In this document: piece by piece, positions 17,369-25,087 of the stretch | Layout: every line of letters starts with the position of its first letter | Numbering within the stretch: the first letter of the stretch is position 1 | NCBI RefSeq assembly: GCF_036231945.1 | Contig: NZ_CP109599.1 | Span: 434,001-498,000 of the forward strand | DNA: 64,000 bases | Source of the DNA: Streptomyces sp. NBC_01429 | GTDB taxonomy: Bacteria > Actinomycetota > Actinomycetes > Streptomycetales > Streptomycetaceae | Direction of reading: 5' to 3' | Notes under the pieces: generated by a model | What the model saw: only the letters and a program-made list of their open reading frames with translations | Databases searched by the model: none | Told to the model about the DNA's origin: nothing | Made by a program: the position numbers and the translations under genes

Positions 17369-17486
17369 GCCGTCTCGCGCTTGCGGAACCCGGACGGGCT
17401 CCGCCCGGTCGTCACCTGGAGCACCCCACCGCGGTGGGAGGGTTGCCGGTCAGCAAGCCAGGGCTTCACGCTGACACTCATGACCT
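17369..17486 (-). promoter_or_regulatory. SAM-IV riboswitch
   Basis: Read on the minus strand, the segment contains GGTCATGAGTGTCAGCG, then AAGCCCTGGCTTGCTG, ACCGGCAACCCTCC, GCGGTGGGGTGCTCC, GGTGACGACC and a 3' pseudoknot element GCAAGCGCGAGAC. This series matches the SAM-IV class (SAM-I/IV clan) of actinobacteria almost base for base as I know it. P1 pairs GGTCA with TGACGACC. It lies between the promoter and the leader peptide of the LLM operon, and should turn the operon off when S-adenosylmethionine is high. Ends are approximate. Confidence 0.9.
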
Positions 17487-17493
17487 GACCCGA

Positions 17494-17522
17494 ACGTTAC
17501 GCGGGCCACCTGCCCCGCGCAA
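17494..17522 (-). promoter_or_regulatory. Promoter of the LLM operon
   Basis: On the minus strand TTGCGC (17517-17522), a 17-base spacer and TAACGT (17494-17499). The expected start, about 7 bases past the -10, falls at the 5' end of the SAM-IV aptamer, which supports the call. The remaining bases up to the aldolase stop at 17751 hold no gene that I can support. Confidence 0.55.
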
Positions 17523-17750
17523 TGCCCGGATTCCGGGGTCGTGTTCACGTCGCCAGGATCTGAAGCAACACGACCGCGCCATCTGTTCCCGCTTGGCCGT
17601 CGGAGTTTTCGGCCGCCGGATTTTTCGGCCCCGGGCGCGGCGCTGGGGGCCGGACCGAGACTGCCGCCGGGGCGGAACGGCGCGCGCCCAGGACCGTACG
17701 ACGGCCGGATCGCCGTCCTCCCGGGCCGCCACCGTTCCGCGCCCGCCGCC

Positions 17751-18410
17751 TCAGTCCACCGCGCCCTCCCAGGTGCTGCCGTACCGGTGGGCGAGGGCCG
17801 TCGCCTCCTCGGTGGTGAGGAGACGGGGGGCCGTGTCCTTGAGGAGGAGGGTGAGCCGTGCGACCTCCTCCAGTTCGACGGCGGCGTCCACGGCCCGCGC
17901 GAGGGTGTCACCGGCGGTGATGGGGCCGTGGTTCTGGAGGAGGGCGGCGTGGAAGGGGAAGCCCAGCTCCTCCAGCCGGCGCGCCTGGTCCAGGTCGCCG
18001 GGGGCCGCGTACGGGATCAGCGGGGTCTGGCCCACGCGCATGACGAAGTACGGGGTGAGGGGCGCCAGCGCGCTGCGGCGGGACCAGGCCGGCAGGCAGG
18101 AGCAGGCCGCGGCGTGGGCGCTGTGCAGATGGACGACGGCGCGGGTGGCGGGGTCGCGCCGGTAGAAGGCCCGGTGGAGGGGGAACTCCTTGGACGGTGG
18201 CGGCCCCGCCGTATGGCCTTCGTGCAGGGGCGCCCGGGCGTCCAGCACGGCCAGCCGCTCGGGGTCCAGCGCTTCGAGTCGGGACCCGGTGGGGGTCATG
18301 TATATGCGGTCGCCGACGCGCACACTGAGGTTGCCGGACGCTCCCGGGCTCAGTCCGGCGTCCGACAACGCGCGTCCGGCGGCGACGAGTTCGCTGCGGG
18401 GGTCGCTCAT
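17751..18410 (-). CDS. otnC: Class II aldolase/adducin protein, 3-oxo-tetronate 4-phosphate decarboxylase-like
   Basis: 219 residues from ATG 18410, which overlaps the OtnK stop (ATGA). GASGNLSVRVGDRIYMTPTG binds the phosphate; HLHSAHAAACS and QNHGPITAG supply the zinc-binding His residues; PSKEFPLHRAFYRRDP carries the catalytic Glu. Pairing with a DUF1537 kinase is the diagnostic context for OtnC, which decarboxylates 3-oxo-tetronate 4-phosphate to dihydroxyacetone phosphate. The alternative is a fuculose/ribulose-phosphate aldolase, less likely with this neighbour. Confidence 0.87.
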   Translation of the reverse strand: MSDPRSELVAAGRALSDAGLSPGASGNLSVRVGDRIYMTPTGSRLEALDPERLAVLDARAPLHEGHTAGPPPSKEFPLHRAFYRRDPATRAVVHLHSAHAAACSCLPAWSRRSALAPLTPYFVMRVGQTPLIPYAAPGDLDQARRLEELGFPFHAALLQNHGPITAGDTLARAVDAAVELEEVARLTLLLKDTAPRLLTTEEATALAHRYGSTWEGAVD

Positions 18411-19687
18411 CCCAGTTCCTCCCAGGCGCTCGTGAACAGGGACTGCCCGCCGAAGTTCCCCGACTTCAGCGCGAGGTTGTACGAGGCTCCGTCCGGAGCC
18501 GAGCCCAGCGCCCACGAGACTCCGGGCGCGAGGGCCGGGCCGAGTTCGAGGCGGCGCACGCCCAGGGCGCGCACCACACTGCCCGAGGTCTCGCCGCCCG
18601 CCACGACGAACTGCCGGGCGCCCGCCCCGGCGAAGGCCGTGGCGCAGTCGGCGAGTGCCTCCTCCACCAGCTCGGCGGCGGGGCGCAGCCCCTCGGGCGT
18701 GTGCCGCTCGACGTCCGACAGCGAGCCGACGGCGTAGACGAGGACCGGCACGCCGGGCGCCGCGGACCAGTTGGTACGGGCCCAGTCGGTCAGCCGGGCG
18801 ACCTCGGCCGCCGGGTCGGCGCGCAGGGCGGCCAGATCGAGCCGGCGGCTGGGCAGGGCCGAGCGGGCGGCGTCGGTCTGGGCGCGGGTGGCCGCCGAGG
18901 CGCTGCCGGCCAGCACCACGCGGTGTCCGGGGATCACGGGCATGGCTCCGGCGGCCGGGGCGCCGCGCGACGGCAGTCCGAGGGCGAGCCCGGAACCGCC
19001 GGTGACGAGCGGGTGGTGTGCGGTGGCCGCGGCGATCCGGGTGAGGTCCTCGGTGTCGATGGCGTCGACCACCACGTAGCGCCGCCCGTCGCCCGCCTCG
19101 GCGTCCAGGGCCGCCCGCAGCGCGCGCGGATCGCCGCGGACCACGTCCAGGCCGACGGCGGAGACGGGGTGCGTGGTCTGCGGGGAGAGCAGCCTGACCA
19201 GGCTGGAGTCGGTCATCGGGGTCAGCGGGTGGTGGCGCATGGGGCTGTCACCGAGCAGTTGGTCGCCCACGAACAGATGGCCCCGGTAGACGGTGCGCCC
19301 GGTGGCCGGGAAGGAGGGCACCACCACCGCGGTCCCGGTGTCCAGCCCGGCCATCAGCGCGTCGGCGACGGGGCCGATGTTCCCGCGCGGTGTGGAGTCG
19401 AAGGTCGAGCAGTACTTGTCGTAGATCCGCTCACAGCCCAGCCGGCGCAGGGCCGCGAGCGCGGCCACGCTCTCGCCGACGGCTTCGGCGACCGGCGCCG
19501 TACGGGACTTCAGCGCGACCACCACGGCGTCCATGTCCGCCAGCCCGGCCAGCTCCTCCTCGGTGGGCACACCGAGTGTGACACTGGTCCGTACCCCTCT
19601 GGCCACCCAGTTCGTCGCGAGATCGGTGGCGCCGGTGAAGTCGTCGGCGATACCGCCCCATCGGAGTGCTGTGTGTGCTCTGCGCAC
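18407..19687 (-). CDS. otnK: Four-carbon acid sugar kinase, 3-oxo-tetronate kinase-like (DUF1537)
   Basis: 426 residues. GGIADDFTGATDLATNWVARG is the hallmark N-terminus of the DUF1537 kinase family. KYCSTFDSTPRGNIGPV follows, then the nucleotide-binding domain with VVAGGETSGSVVRALGV and LKSGNFGG near the end. The family phosphorylates 3-oxo-tetronate or threonate. Its first base faces the SAF-domain gene across a 222-base divergent promoter region. Kinase and decarboxylase are translationally coupled, so they form the lower half of a tetronate pathway giving DHAP. Confidence 0.9.
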   Translation of the reverse strand: MRRAHTALRWGGIADDFTGATDLATNWVARGVRTSVTLGVPTEEELAGLADMDAVVVALKSRTAPVAEAVGESVAALAALRRLGCERIYDKYCSTFDSTPRGNIGPVADALMAGLDTGTAVVVPSFPATGRTVYRGHLFVGDQLLGDSPMRHHPLTPMTDSSLVRLLSPQTTHPVSAVGLDVVRGDPRALRAALDAEAGDGRRYVVVDAIDTEDLTRIAAATAHHPLVTGGSGLALGLPSRGAPAAGAMPVIPGHRVVLAGSASAATRAQTDAARSALPSRRLDLAALRADPAAEVARLTDWARTNWSAAPGVPVLVYAVGSLSDVERHTPEGLRPAAELVEEALADCATAFAGAGARQFVVAGGETSGSVVRALGVRRLELGPALAPGVSWALGSAPDGASYNLALKSGNFGGQSLFTSAWEELG

Positions 19688-19796
19688 CGTCTGCCACCCG
19701 TCCTTGTGTCGTGAACACGTCCCGAGGAGCCCGGTTTCTCGGACTCGCTCCGGACTATCCGGTCATCCCGACTGTCACACGATCGAGATCTGTGAA

Positions 19797-19815
19797 TCAA
19801 TGTTACATACGTTGA
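19797..19815. promoter_or_regulatory. Palindrome between divergent tetronate genes, candidate DeoR operator
   Basis: TCAA-n-GT, five bases, AC-n-TTGA is symmetric. Its right end overlaps the -35 box of the rightward promoter and its left part the -10 of the leftward one. The DeoR-family gene four genes away in the same locus is the likely ligand (inference). Confidence 0.5.
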
Positions 19816-19827
19816 CGCTCATGTTAA
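19800..19827 (-). promoter_or_regulatory. Leftward promoter for otnK-otnC
   Basis: On the minus strand TTAACA (19822-19827), 16 bases, TAACAT (19800-19805). It overlaps the rightward promoter, so the two would compete for RNA polymerase. Confidence 0.45.
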
Positions 19828-19840
19828 TCCACGTTACGTT
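19812..19840 (+). promoter_or_regulatory. Rightward promoter for the SAF oxidoreductase operon
   Basis: TTGACG (19812-19817), a 17-base spacer and TACGTT (19835-19840), 70 bases ahead of the first start codon. The local AT content is well above the surrounding DNA, as expected for a control region. Confidence 0.55.
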
Positions 19841-19909
19841 CACGCTGCGAAGCGGGAAACCGCATGGCACCACACCGGCCCCTCACGGGCCGCTTTCCCA
19901 GGAGGGCTC

Positions 19910-21298
19910 ATGAACGTCGACACGCCGGGCGATCCGCTCACGGCGGGCCCCGTGACCTACGCGCTCACCGGTGCGGGCGGGGGCTTCGCCCGCACTCTGC
20001 TCGCGCAGTCGCTGCTGCTCCCCGGCCTGCATCCGGCCGTGCTGTGCGATCTGGACCCCGACGCGGTCCTGGCCCTGTGCGCCGACCTCGGATACGACCC
20101 GGCCGCCCTGACCCTCGTGTCCGACGCGGACGGGCTGCGCGAGGCCCGTGCCGCCGGACACACCGCCGTCGTCGCCGACACGGCGCTGCTGGCCGACGCG
20201 GCGTACGACATTCTCGTGGAGGCCACCGGCAGCCCCTCGGCCGGATTCCGGGCCGCCAGGGAAGCGATCGAGAACCGCCACCACGTGGCGATGGTCAGCA
20301 AGGAGGTCGACTCCGTCGCCGGGGTCGAACTGGACCGGCTCGCCCGTCTGCACGGCGTCGTCTACACCCCCGCCGCCGGGGACCAGCCCGCCAACCTGAT
20401 CGAGTGGCACGACCGGATCCGCACACTCGGTCTGGAGATCGTCGCCATCGGCAAGTCCGGCGAGTACGACCTGGTCTTCGACCCGGCCACCGGCGAGGTC
20501 CGTCAGCTCGACGAGTCCCTGCACGCCCCCGAACTGAGCGCCCTGCTGCGGCTCGGCGACGATGTGCCCGCCACACTCGCGGCCCGCGCCCGCGCCGTCG
20601 CCCCGCTCAAGCGCGCGGCGGCGGCCGACTACTGCGAGATGGCCGTGGTGGCGGCCGGGACGGGCTTCGTACCCGACCGCGAGGCCCTGCACTACCCGGT
20701 CGCGCGCACCGCCGAACTCGCCGATGTGTACGCCCTGCGCGAGGACGGCGGTGTGCTCGGCAGGGCCGGTGTGATCGATGTCTTCAGTGTGCTCCGGCTG
20801 CCGGAGGAGGCCAGCTTCGCGGGCGGTGTCTTCGCCGTCGTACGCACCCACGACCCGGTCACCTGGAGCGTCCTCGCCCAGAAGGGCCATGTCGTCAGCC
20901 GGAACGGCCGCTACGCCTGTCTCTACCTGCCGTACCACCTGATGGGCGTGGAGACGCCGCTCACCCTGCTGGCCGCCGTCCGCGACGGCGTTCCGACGGG
21001 CGTGGCCGTGCCCGGCCGGCACGCCGTGCTCGCGGGGCGCGCGGCCCGCGACCTGCCCGCCGGGACCGTCCTCGCCATGGGCGGCCACCACCACGAGATC
21101 GACGGGGTCGCTCCCGTCCTGCTGCCCGCGGCCGAGGCGCCCTCCGACACCGCCCCCTTCTATCTGGCCGCCCACTCCCGCCTCGTCCGGAACGTCCCGC
21201 GCGGCGCGCTGATCACCGTGGCCGACATCGACGGCTACGACCCCGACCTGCTCGCCGCCTGGCGCGCCGACGCGGACCGCGCGCCTCAGACGCGCTGA
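19910..21298 (+). CDS. SAF-domain NAD(P)-binding oxidoreductase (homoserine dehydrogenase-like)
   Basis: 462 residues with AGGAGG before ATG 19910. The N-terminal Rossmann fold has TGAGGGFARTLLAQ and DILVEATGSPSAGF; a catalytic-domain-like middle has VSKEVDSVAGVELDRLA and PAAGDQPANLIEW. The C-terminal about 90 residues (AARDLPAGTVLAMGG to NVPRGALITVADID) form a SAF domain. Proteins of this build occur in sugar-acid operons and are often mis-labelled as homoserine dehydrogenase or FlgA-like. It may oxidise the tetronate or a branched sugar acid that feeds OtnK. The reaction is not established from sequence. Confidence 0.8.
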   Translation: MNVDTPGDPLTAGPVTYALTGAGGGFARTLLAQSLLLPGLHPAVLCDLDPDAVLALCADLGYDPAALTLVSDADGLREARAAGHTAVVADTALLADAAYDILVEATGSPSAGFRAAREAIENRHHVAMVSKEVDSVAGVELDRLARLHGVVYTPAAGDQPANLIEWHDRIRTLGLEIVAIGKSGEYDLVFDPATGEVRQLDESLHAPELSALLRLGDDVPATLAARARAVAPLKRAAAADYCEMAVVAAGTGFVPDREALHYPVARTAELADVYALREDGGVLGRAGVIDVFSVLRLPEEASFAGGVFAVVRTHDPVTWSVLAQKGHVVSRNGRYACLYLPYHLMGVETPLTLLAAVRDGVPTGVAVPGRHAVLAGRAARDLPAGTVLAMGGHHHEIDGVAPVLLPAAEAPSDTAPFYLAAHSRLVRNVPRGALITVADIDGYDPDLLAAWRADADRAPQTR

Positions 21299-21329
21299 GC
21301 CGCTCCGACCGAGTACAAAGAGGTATTCC

Positions 21330-22793
21330 ATGTCCGACGCCTACACGCTGCTCGCGTTCGGCGGAGCGATCGTCGCGCTGGTGCTGCTGATCGCCAAGTT
21401 CAAGGTCCATCCGGTCGCCACCCTCTTCGTCATCGTCACCACGCTCGGGCTGGTCCTCGGGCTCGGCGGCGAGAAGACGCTCGCACTGGTCACCGAGGGG
21501 TTCGGCTCGACCATGTCGAGTGTCGGGCTGCTGATCATCTTCGGCTGCGTGCTCGGCAAGATGCTGGAGCTGAGCGGCGCCGCGCTGCGCATCACCGAGG
21601 AGGCGCTGCGCTGGTTCTCCGGCAAGAAGGTCCCCTGGGCGATCGCGCTCGCCTCCGCCGTCGTCGGCATCCCGCTGATCGCCGACACCGTGGTGCTGAT
21701 GCTGATCCCGGTGGTCTCCGCCATCGCGATGCGCAGCGGCATGTCGATGATGCGGCTCGGTCCGATCCTCTACATCGGCGCCTATGTGATGACCTCGCTG
21801 GTCCCGCCGGGCCCCGGCCCGCTGGCCGCCTCCGCCCTCCTGGGCGTGGACCTCGGTCAGGCGATGCTCTACGGCGCGCTCGTCGGCATCCCCGGCATCA
21901 TCGCCGCCACCGTCTATCTGCTGACCATCAAGACGTACGTGGCGCCGAAGGCCGAGTACGTCGACCACCTGCCCGCCCCGGTCCCGGTCGGCGCGGCGGG
22001 CGGCGCGGGTGGCGCGGAGGACACCGAGCAGGCCGCCGGTGCCGAGGAGGCTCCCGGCGCCGGCGAGGCAGCCGCTACGGGCGGTACGAAGGAAGCGGCC
22101 GGCACAAACGGCCCCGAGGCCCCGAGGCTGCCGAGCCTGCCCCTCTCGCTGATACCGATCTTCACCCCGATCCTGCTCATCATGCTCGACTCCTACGCCG
22201 TGGACATGGTCGGCGAGAAGTCCTGGCTCGGCGGGGTGCTGAGCTTCCTCGGCACACCGCTGATGGCGCTCTTCATCGGCTGTCTCACCGCCCTGCCGCT
22301 GTTCGGCCGGGACTGGCGGCGCAAGAGCACCCTCAACGACCTCTTCGAGGCCGGGCTGAAGCTCGCCGCCCTCCCGCTCGCCCTCACCGGAGTCGGCGGC
22401 GCGCTGGCCCTGATCATCCGTGACACCAAGGTCGCCGACGGGGCCGCCGACATGATCCGGGACATGGGGCTGTCGCCGATCATCGTCCCGTTCCTGGTGG
22501 CCGCGGCCATCTGCACGATCACCGGCTCGAACATCCTCGGTGTGATGACCGCTGCCGCGATCATGGAACCGCTGATGGCGGGGCTCGGCATCTCCGCCCT
22601 CGCCGTCTACCTGGCGTGCGGCACCGGCGCGCAGATCATGAAGCACGCGAACTCGTCGGGCTTCTGGGTGACCACGACCCTCTCCAACATGACCGTGGGA
22701 CAGGGAATCAGGTCCATCGGGGTCGCCTCCGCCATCTCCGGGGTGACCGGGTTCGCCATCCTCTACGTCCTGTACGCGATGGGGCTGGTCTGA
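21330..22793 (+). CDS. GntP-family gluconate/sugar-acid:H+ symporter
   Basis: 487 residues, about 12 hydrophobic segments. IAKFKVHPVATLFVIV, GFGSTMSSVGLLIIFGCVLG, VGIPLIADTVVLMLIPV and LVPPGPGPLAASALLGVDLG are GntP-family signatures, and SSGFWV near the C-terminus matches the conserved substrate region. Residues about 213-265 are an unusual Ala/Gly/Glu-rich hydrophilic loop (GGAEDTEQAAGAEEAPGAGE). AGAGG precedes the ATG, 31 bases after the oxidoreductase. It is the likely importer for the tetronate-type acid. Confidence 0.9.
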   Translation: MSDAYTLLAFGGAIVALVLLIAKFKVHPVATLFVIVTTLGLVLGLGGEKTLALVTEGFGSTMSSVGLLIIFGCVLGKMLELSGAALRITEEALRWFSGKKVPWAIALASAVVGIPLIADTVVLMLIPVVSAIAMRSGMSMMRLGPILYIGAYVMTSLVPPGPGPLAASALLGVDLGQAMLYGALVGIPGIIAATVYLLTIKTYVAPKAEYVDHLPAPVPVGAAGGAGGAEDTEQAAGAEEAPGAGEAAATGGTKEAAGTNGPEAPRLPSLPLSLIPIFTPILLIMLDSYAVDMVGEKSWLGGVLSFLGTPLMALFIGCLTALPLFGRDWRRKSTLNDLFEAGLKLAALPLALTGVGGALALIIRDTKVADGAADMIRDMGLSPIIVPFLVAAAICTITGSNILGVMTAAAIMEPLMAGLGISALAVYLACGTGAQIMKHANSSGFWVTTTLSNMTVGQGIRSIGVASAISGVTGFAILYVLYAMGLV

Positions 22794-22915
22794 CCGGGCC
22801 GACGCGCCGCCCGCCCGGGGTACCGTCACACTCCGGCGCCACCCCGGGCGGGCGTCCCGTGACGCGGGAGGCACGCCGCGGACACATCAGGAAGACACGA
22901 GTGAAGGAGACCCGG

Positions 22916-23728
22916 GTGACCACCGACGACACCCCCCTCATCCCCGACCAGCGCCGGGAGTTGCTGATCGAGCTGCTGCGGGGACACTCGGTGCTCAGCG
23001 TCCACCAGCTCACCGAGATGCTGGGCGTCTCCCACATGACCGTACGGCGGGACATCGCCGCGCTGGAGGCACAGGGCCGCGCCGTCTCGGTGACCGGCGG
23101 GGTGCGGATCGCCGGCCGGCAGCTGCACCACGAGCCCAGCAGGGTCGACAAGTCGATGATGGACCAGCCCGCCAAGCTGGCCATCACCCGCGAGGCGGGT
23201 GAGCTGCTGCGGGACCACACCACCGTCTATCTGGACGCCGGCACCACCTGTCAGGGCCTGGTGCCCCATCTGGTGCGGCTGAAGGGAATGACCGTCGTCA
23301 CCAACGACTTCACCACCGCCAACGCGCTGATCGGGAACCCTGACATCGAGGTGATCCACACCGGCGGGCGCACCGAGCACGCCAACCGCTCCACCGTGGG
23401 CCGGCTGGCGGCGCTGACCCTCCAGCAGCTCGCCCTGGACATGGCCTTCATCTCCACCAGTTCCTGGGACGTCCGGCGCGGGGTGACCACACCGTCGGCG
23501 CCCAAGGTGGAGGTGAAGCAGGCGGCGATGAGCAGCGCCTCGCGCTCGGTACTGCTGGCGGGCAGCGCCAAGTACGACACCTTCGGCATGTACCGGGTCG
23601 CCGCCCTGACCGCGTTCGACACCGTGATCACCGACGACGCGCTCACCCCGACCGTCCAAGAGGCGCTGCTCGCCGGGGGCGTCGAGCTGAAAGTGGCCCG
23701 CACCGAGGGCGAGCGGGAACGGGCCTGA
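22916..23728 (+). CDS. DeoR/GlpR-family transcriptional regulator
   Basis: 270 residues from GTG 22916 (AAGGAGA 5 bases upstream). HTH: VLSVHQLTEMLGVSHMTVRR, the classic DeoR N-terminal signature with DIAALEAQG. The sensor domain contains YLDAGTTCQGLVPHL (phosphosugar isomerase-like loop), GGRTEHANRSTVGRLA and LLAGSAKYDTFGMYRVA. DeoR proteins usually respond to a phosphorylated sugar intermediate; here the OtnK product is a good candidate. It follows the permease gene by about 120 bases and probably controls the 19797-19815 site. Confidence 0.88.
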   Translation: MTTDDTPLIPDQRRELLIELLRGHSVLSVHQLTEMLGVSHMTVRRDIAALEAQGRAVSVTGGVRIAGRQLHHEPSRVDKSMMDQPAKLAITREAGELLRDHTTVYLDAGTTCQGLVPHLVRLKGMTVVTNDFTTANALIGNPDIEVIHTGGRTEHANRSTVGRLAALTLQQLALDMAFISTSSWDVRRGVTTPSAPKVEVKQAAMSSASRSVLLAGSAKYDTFGMYRVAALTAFDTVITDDALTPTVQEALLAGGVELKVARTEGERERA

Positions 23729-23732
23729 GAGG

Positions 23733-23787
23733 GAGCGCCAAGGCGCGAGGCGCTCGGGGAGCCGCCGCCTGAACGGTGCCAGGCGGC
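23733..23787 (+). terminator. Tandem hairpins after the DeoR gene
   Basis: Two consecutive stems: GAGCGCC / GGCGCTC (23733-23755) and GCCGCCT / AGGCGGC (23764-23787), starting right after the stop at 23728. A T-run is absent. They close the rightward tetronate operon. Confidence 0.55.
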
Positions 23788-23847
23788 CCGTTCCGGAGGC
23801 GTCCAGAGCCTTGCCGACCCGGCGGGAGGCGCCCTATCCTCCGATTA

Positions 23848-23859
23848 GAAAGCGCTTTC
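23848..23859. promoter_or_regulatory. GAAAGCGCTTTC palindrome, candidate LacI-type operator
   Basis: A perfect 12-base palindrome with a central CG, about 90 bases ahead of the pectate lyase start. This form (central CG, AT-rich flanks) is typical of LacI-family repressor sites at polysaccharide-degradation genes. No LacI gene lies in the window. Confidence 0.55.
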
Positions 23860-23948
23860 CACTCTCGATGCCCCATGACGTGTCATGGTCATGACAGTCT
23901 CACGTCAGAGGTGTCGCACTCGGTTCGAAACGGTTGAGGAGAGACGAT

Positions 23949-25052
23949 ATGAGCAGACGAGTCGCACCACGATTCCGCGCGGCGCTGGTCACGGTGGCCC
24001 TCGCGGCCACGTCCGGTGCGGCGGTGTCGGTACCCCCGGCGTCGGCCGCGGTCGGCGGTGTCACCGGCTACGCGACCCAGAACGGGGGGACCACCGGCGG
24101 GGCCGGCGGGCAGACCGTACGGGCCACCACAGGGACCGCGATCCATCAGGCCCTGTGCGGCCGGGCCAGCAGCAGCACCCCGATCACCATCGAGGTCGAG
24201 GGGACCATCAACCACGGCAACACCAGCAAGGTGTCGGGCGGGAGCTGCAACACGGCCGCCGGTCTGATCGAGCTCAAGGAGATCAGCAACGTCACGATCT
24301 TAGGCGTCGGCAGCGGTGCCGTCTTCGATCAACTGGGCATCCACATCAGGGAGTCCAGCAACATCATCATCCAGAACGTGACCGTGCGGAACGTCAAGAA
24401 GTCCGGCTCGCCCACCTCCAACGGGGGTGACGCCATCGGCATGGAGCGGAACGTCCGCAACATCTGGGTCGATCACACCACCCTGGAGGCGTCGGGCGGC
24501 GAGTCGGAGGGGTTCGACGGCCTCTTCGACATGAAGGACAACACCCAGTACGTGACGCTGTCCTACAGCGTCCTGCGCAACTCCGGCCGCGGCGGGCTCG
24601 TCGGCTCCAGTGAGAGCGAGCTGTCGAACAGCTTCATCACGTACCACCACAACCGGTACGAGAACATCGACTCCCGCACGCCCTTGCTGCGGGGCGGCGT
24701 CGCCCACATGTACAACAACCACTACGTGAAGCTCAACAAGTCCGGCATCAACTCCCGGGCCGGGGCCCGGGCCAAGGTGGACAACAACTACTTCGAGGAC
24801 TCCAAGGACGTCCTGGGCACCTTCTACACCGACACGGTCGGTTACTGGCAGGTCGGCGGCAACACGTTCGACAACGTCACCTGGTCCAGCCCCACCAGCG
24901 AGAACAAGCCCGCCGGGCCCGACCCACAGTCCAACACCACCGTCAGCATCCCGTACTCCTACAGCCTCGACGGGACGGCCTGCGTACCGAGCATCGTGAA
25001 CCGGACCGCGGGCGCGGGCAAGGGGCTTCAGGTGTCGGACGGTACCTGCTAG
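23949..25052 (+). CDS. Secreted pectate lyase, polysaccharide lyase family 1
   Basis: 367 residues from ATG 23949 (GAGGAGA upstream). The signal peptide is MSRRVAPRFRAALVTVALAA up to about ASAAVGG. Parallel beta-helix motifs of PL1: IWVDHTTLEA, GLFDMKDNTQYVTLSYSVL (calcium-binding Asp residues) and YHHNRYENIDSRTPLLRGG with the catalytic Arg, then AHMYNNHY. It cleaves polygalacturonate by beta-elimination outside the cell. Ends with a paired-Cys segment (ACVPS...DGTC). Single-gene unit with a candidate operator upstream and a convergent gene 35 bases downstream. Confidence 0.93.
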   Translation: MSRRVAPRFRAALVTVALAATSGAAVSVPPASAAVGGVTGYATQNGGTTGGAGGQTVRATTGTAIHQALCGRASSSTPITIEVEGTINHGNTSKVSGGSCNTAAGLIELKEISNVTILGVGSGAVFDQLGIHIRESSNIIIQNVTVRNVKKSGSPTSNGGDAIGMERNVRNIWVDHTTLEASGGESEGFDGLFDMKDNTQYVTLSYSVLRNSGRGGLVGSSESELSNSFITYHHNRYENIDSRTPLLRGGVAHMYNNHYVKLNKSGINSRAGARAKVDNNYFEDSKDVLGTFYTDTVGYWQVGGNTFDNVTWSSPTSENKPAGPDPQSNTTVSIPYSYSLDGTACVPSIVNRTAGAGKGLQVSDGTC

Positions 25053-25087
25053 AGCACCAGGCAGCGTTCGTTCTGCGACTGGGATGG

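Noticed and set aside
17428..17481. ATG 17481 as the start of the Cys leader peptide
   Set aside because: It lies inside the SAM-IV aptamer and would make a 91-residue protein with no family resemblance; ATG 17325 after GGAGG fits better.
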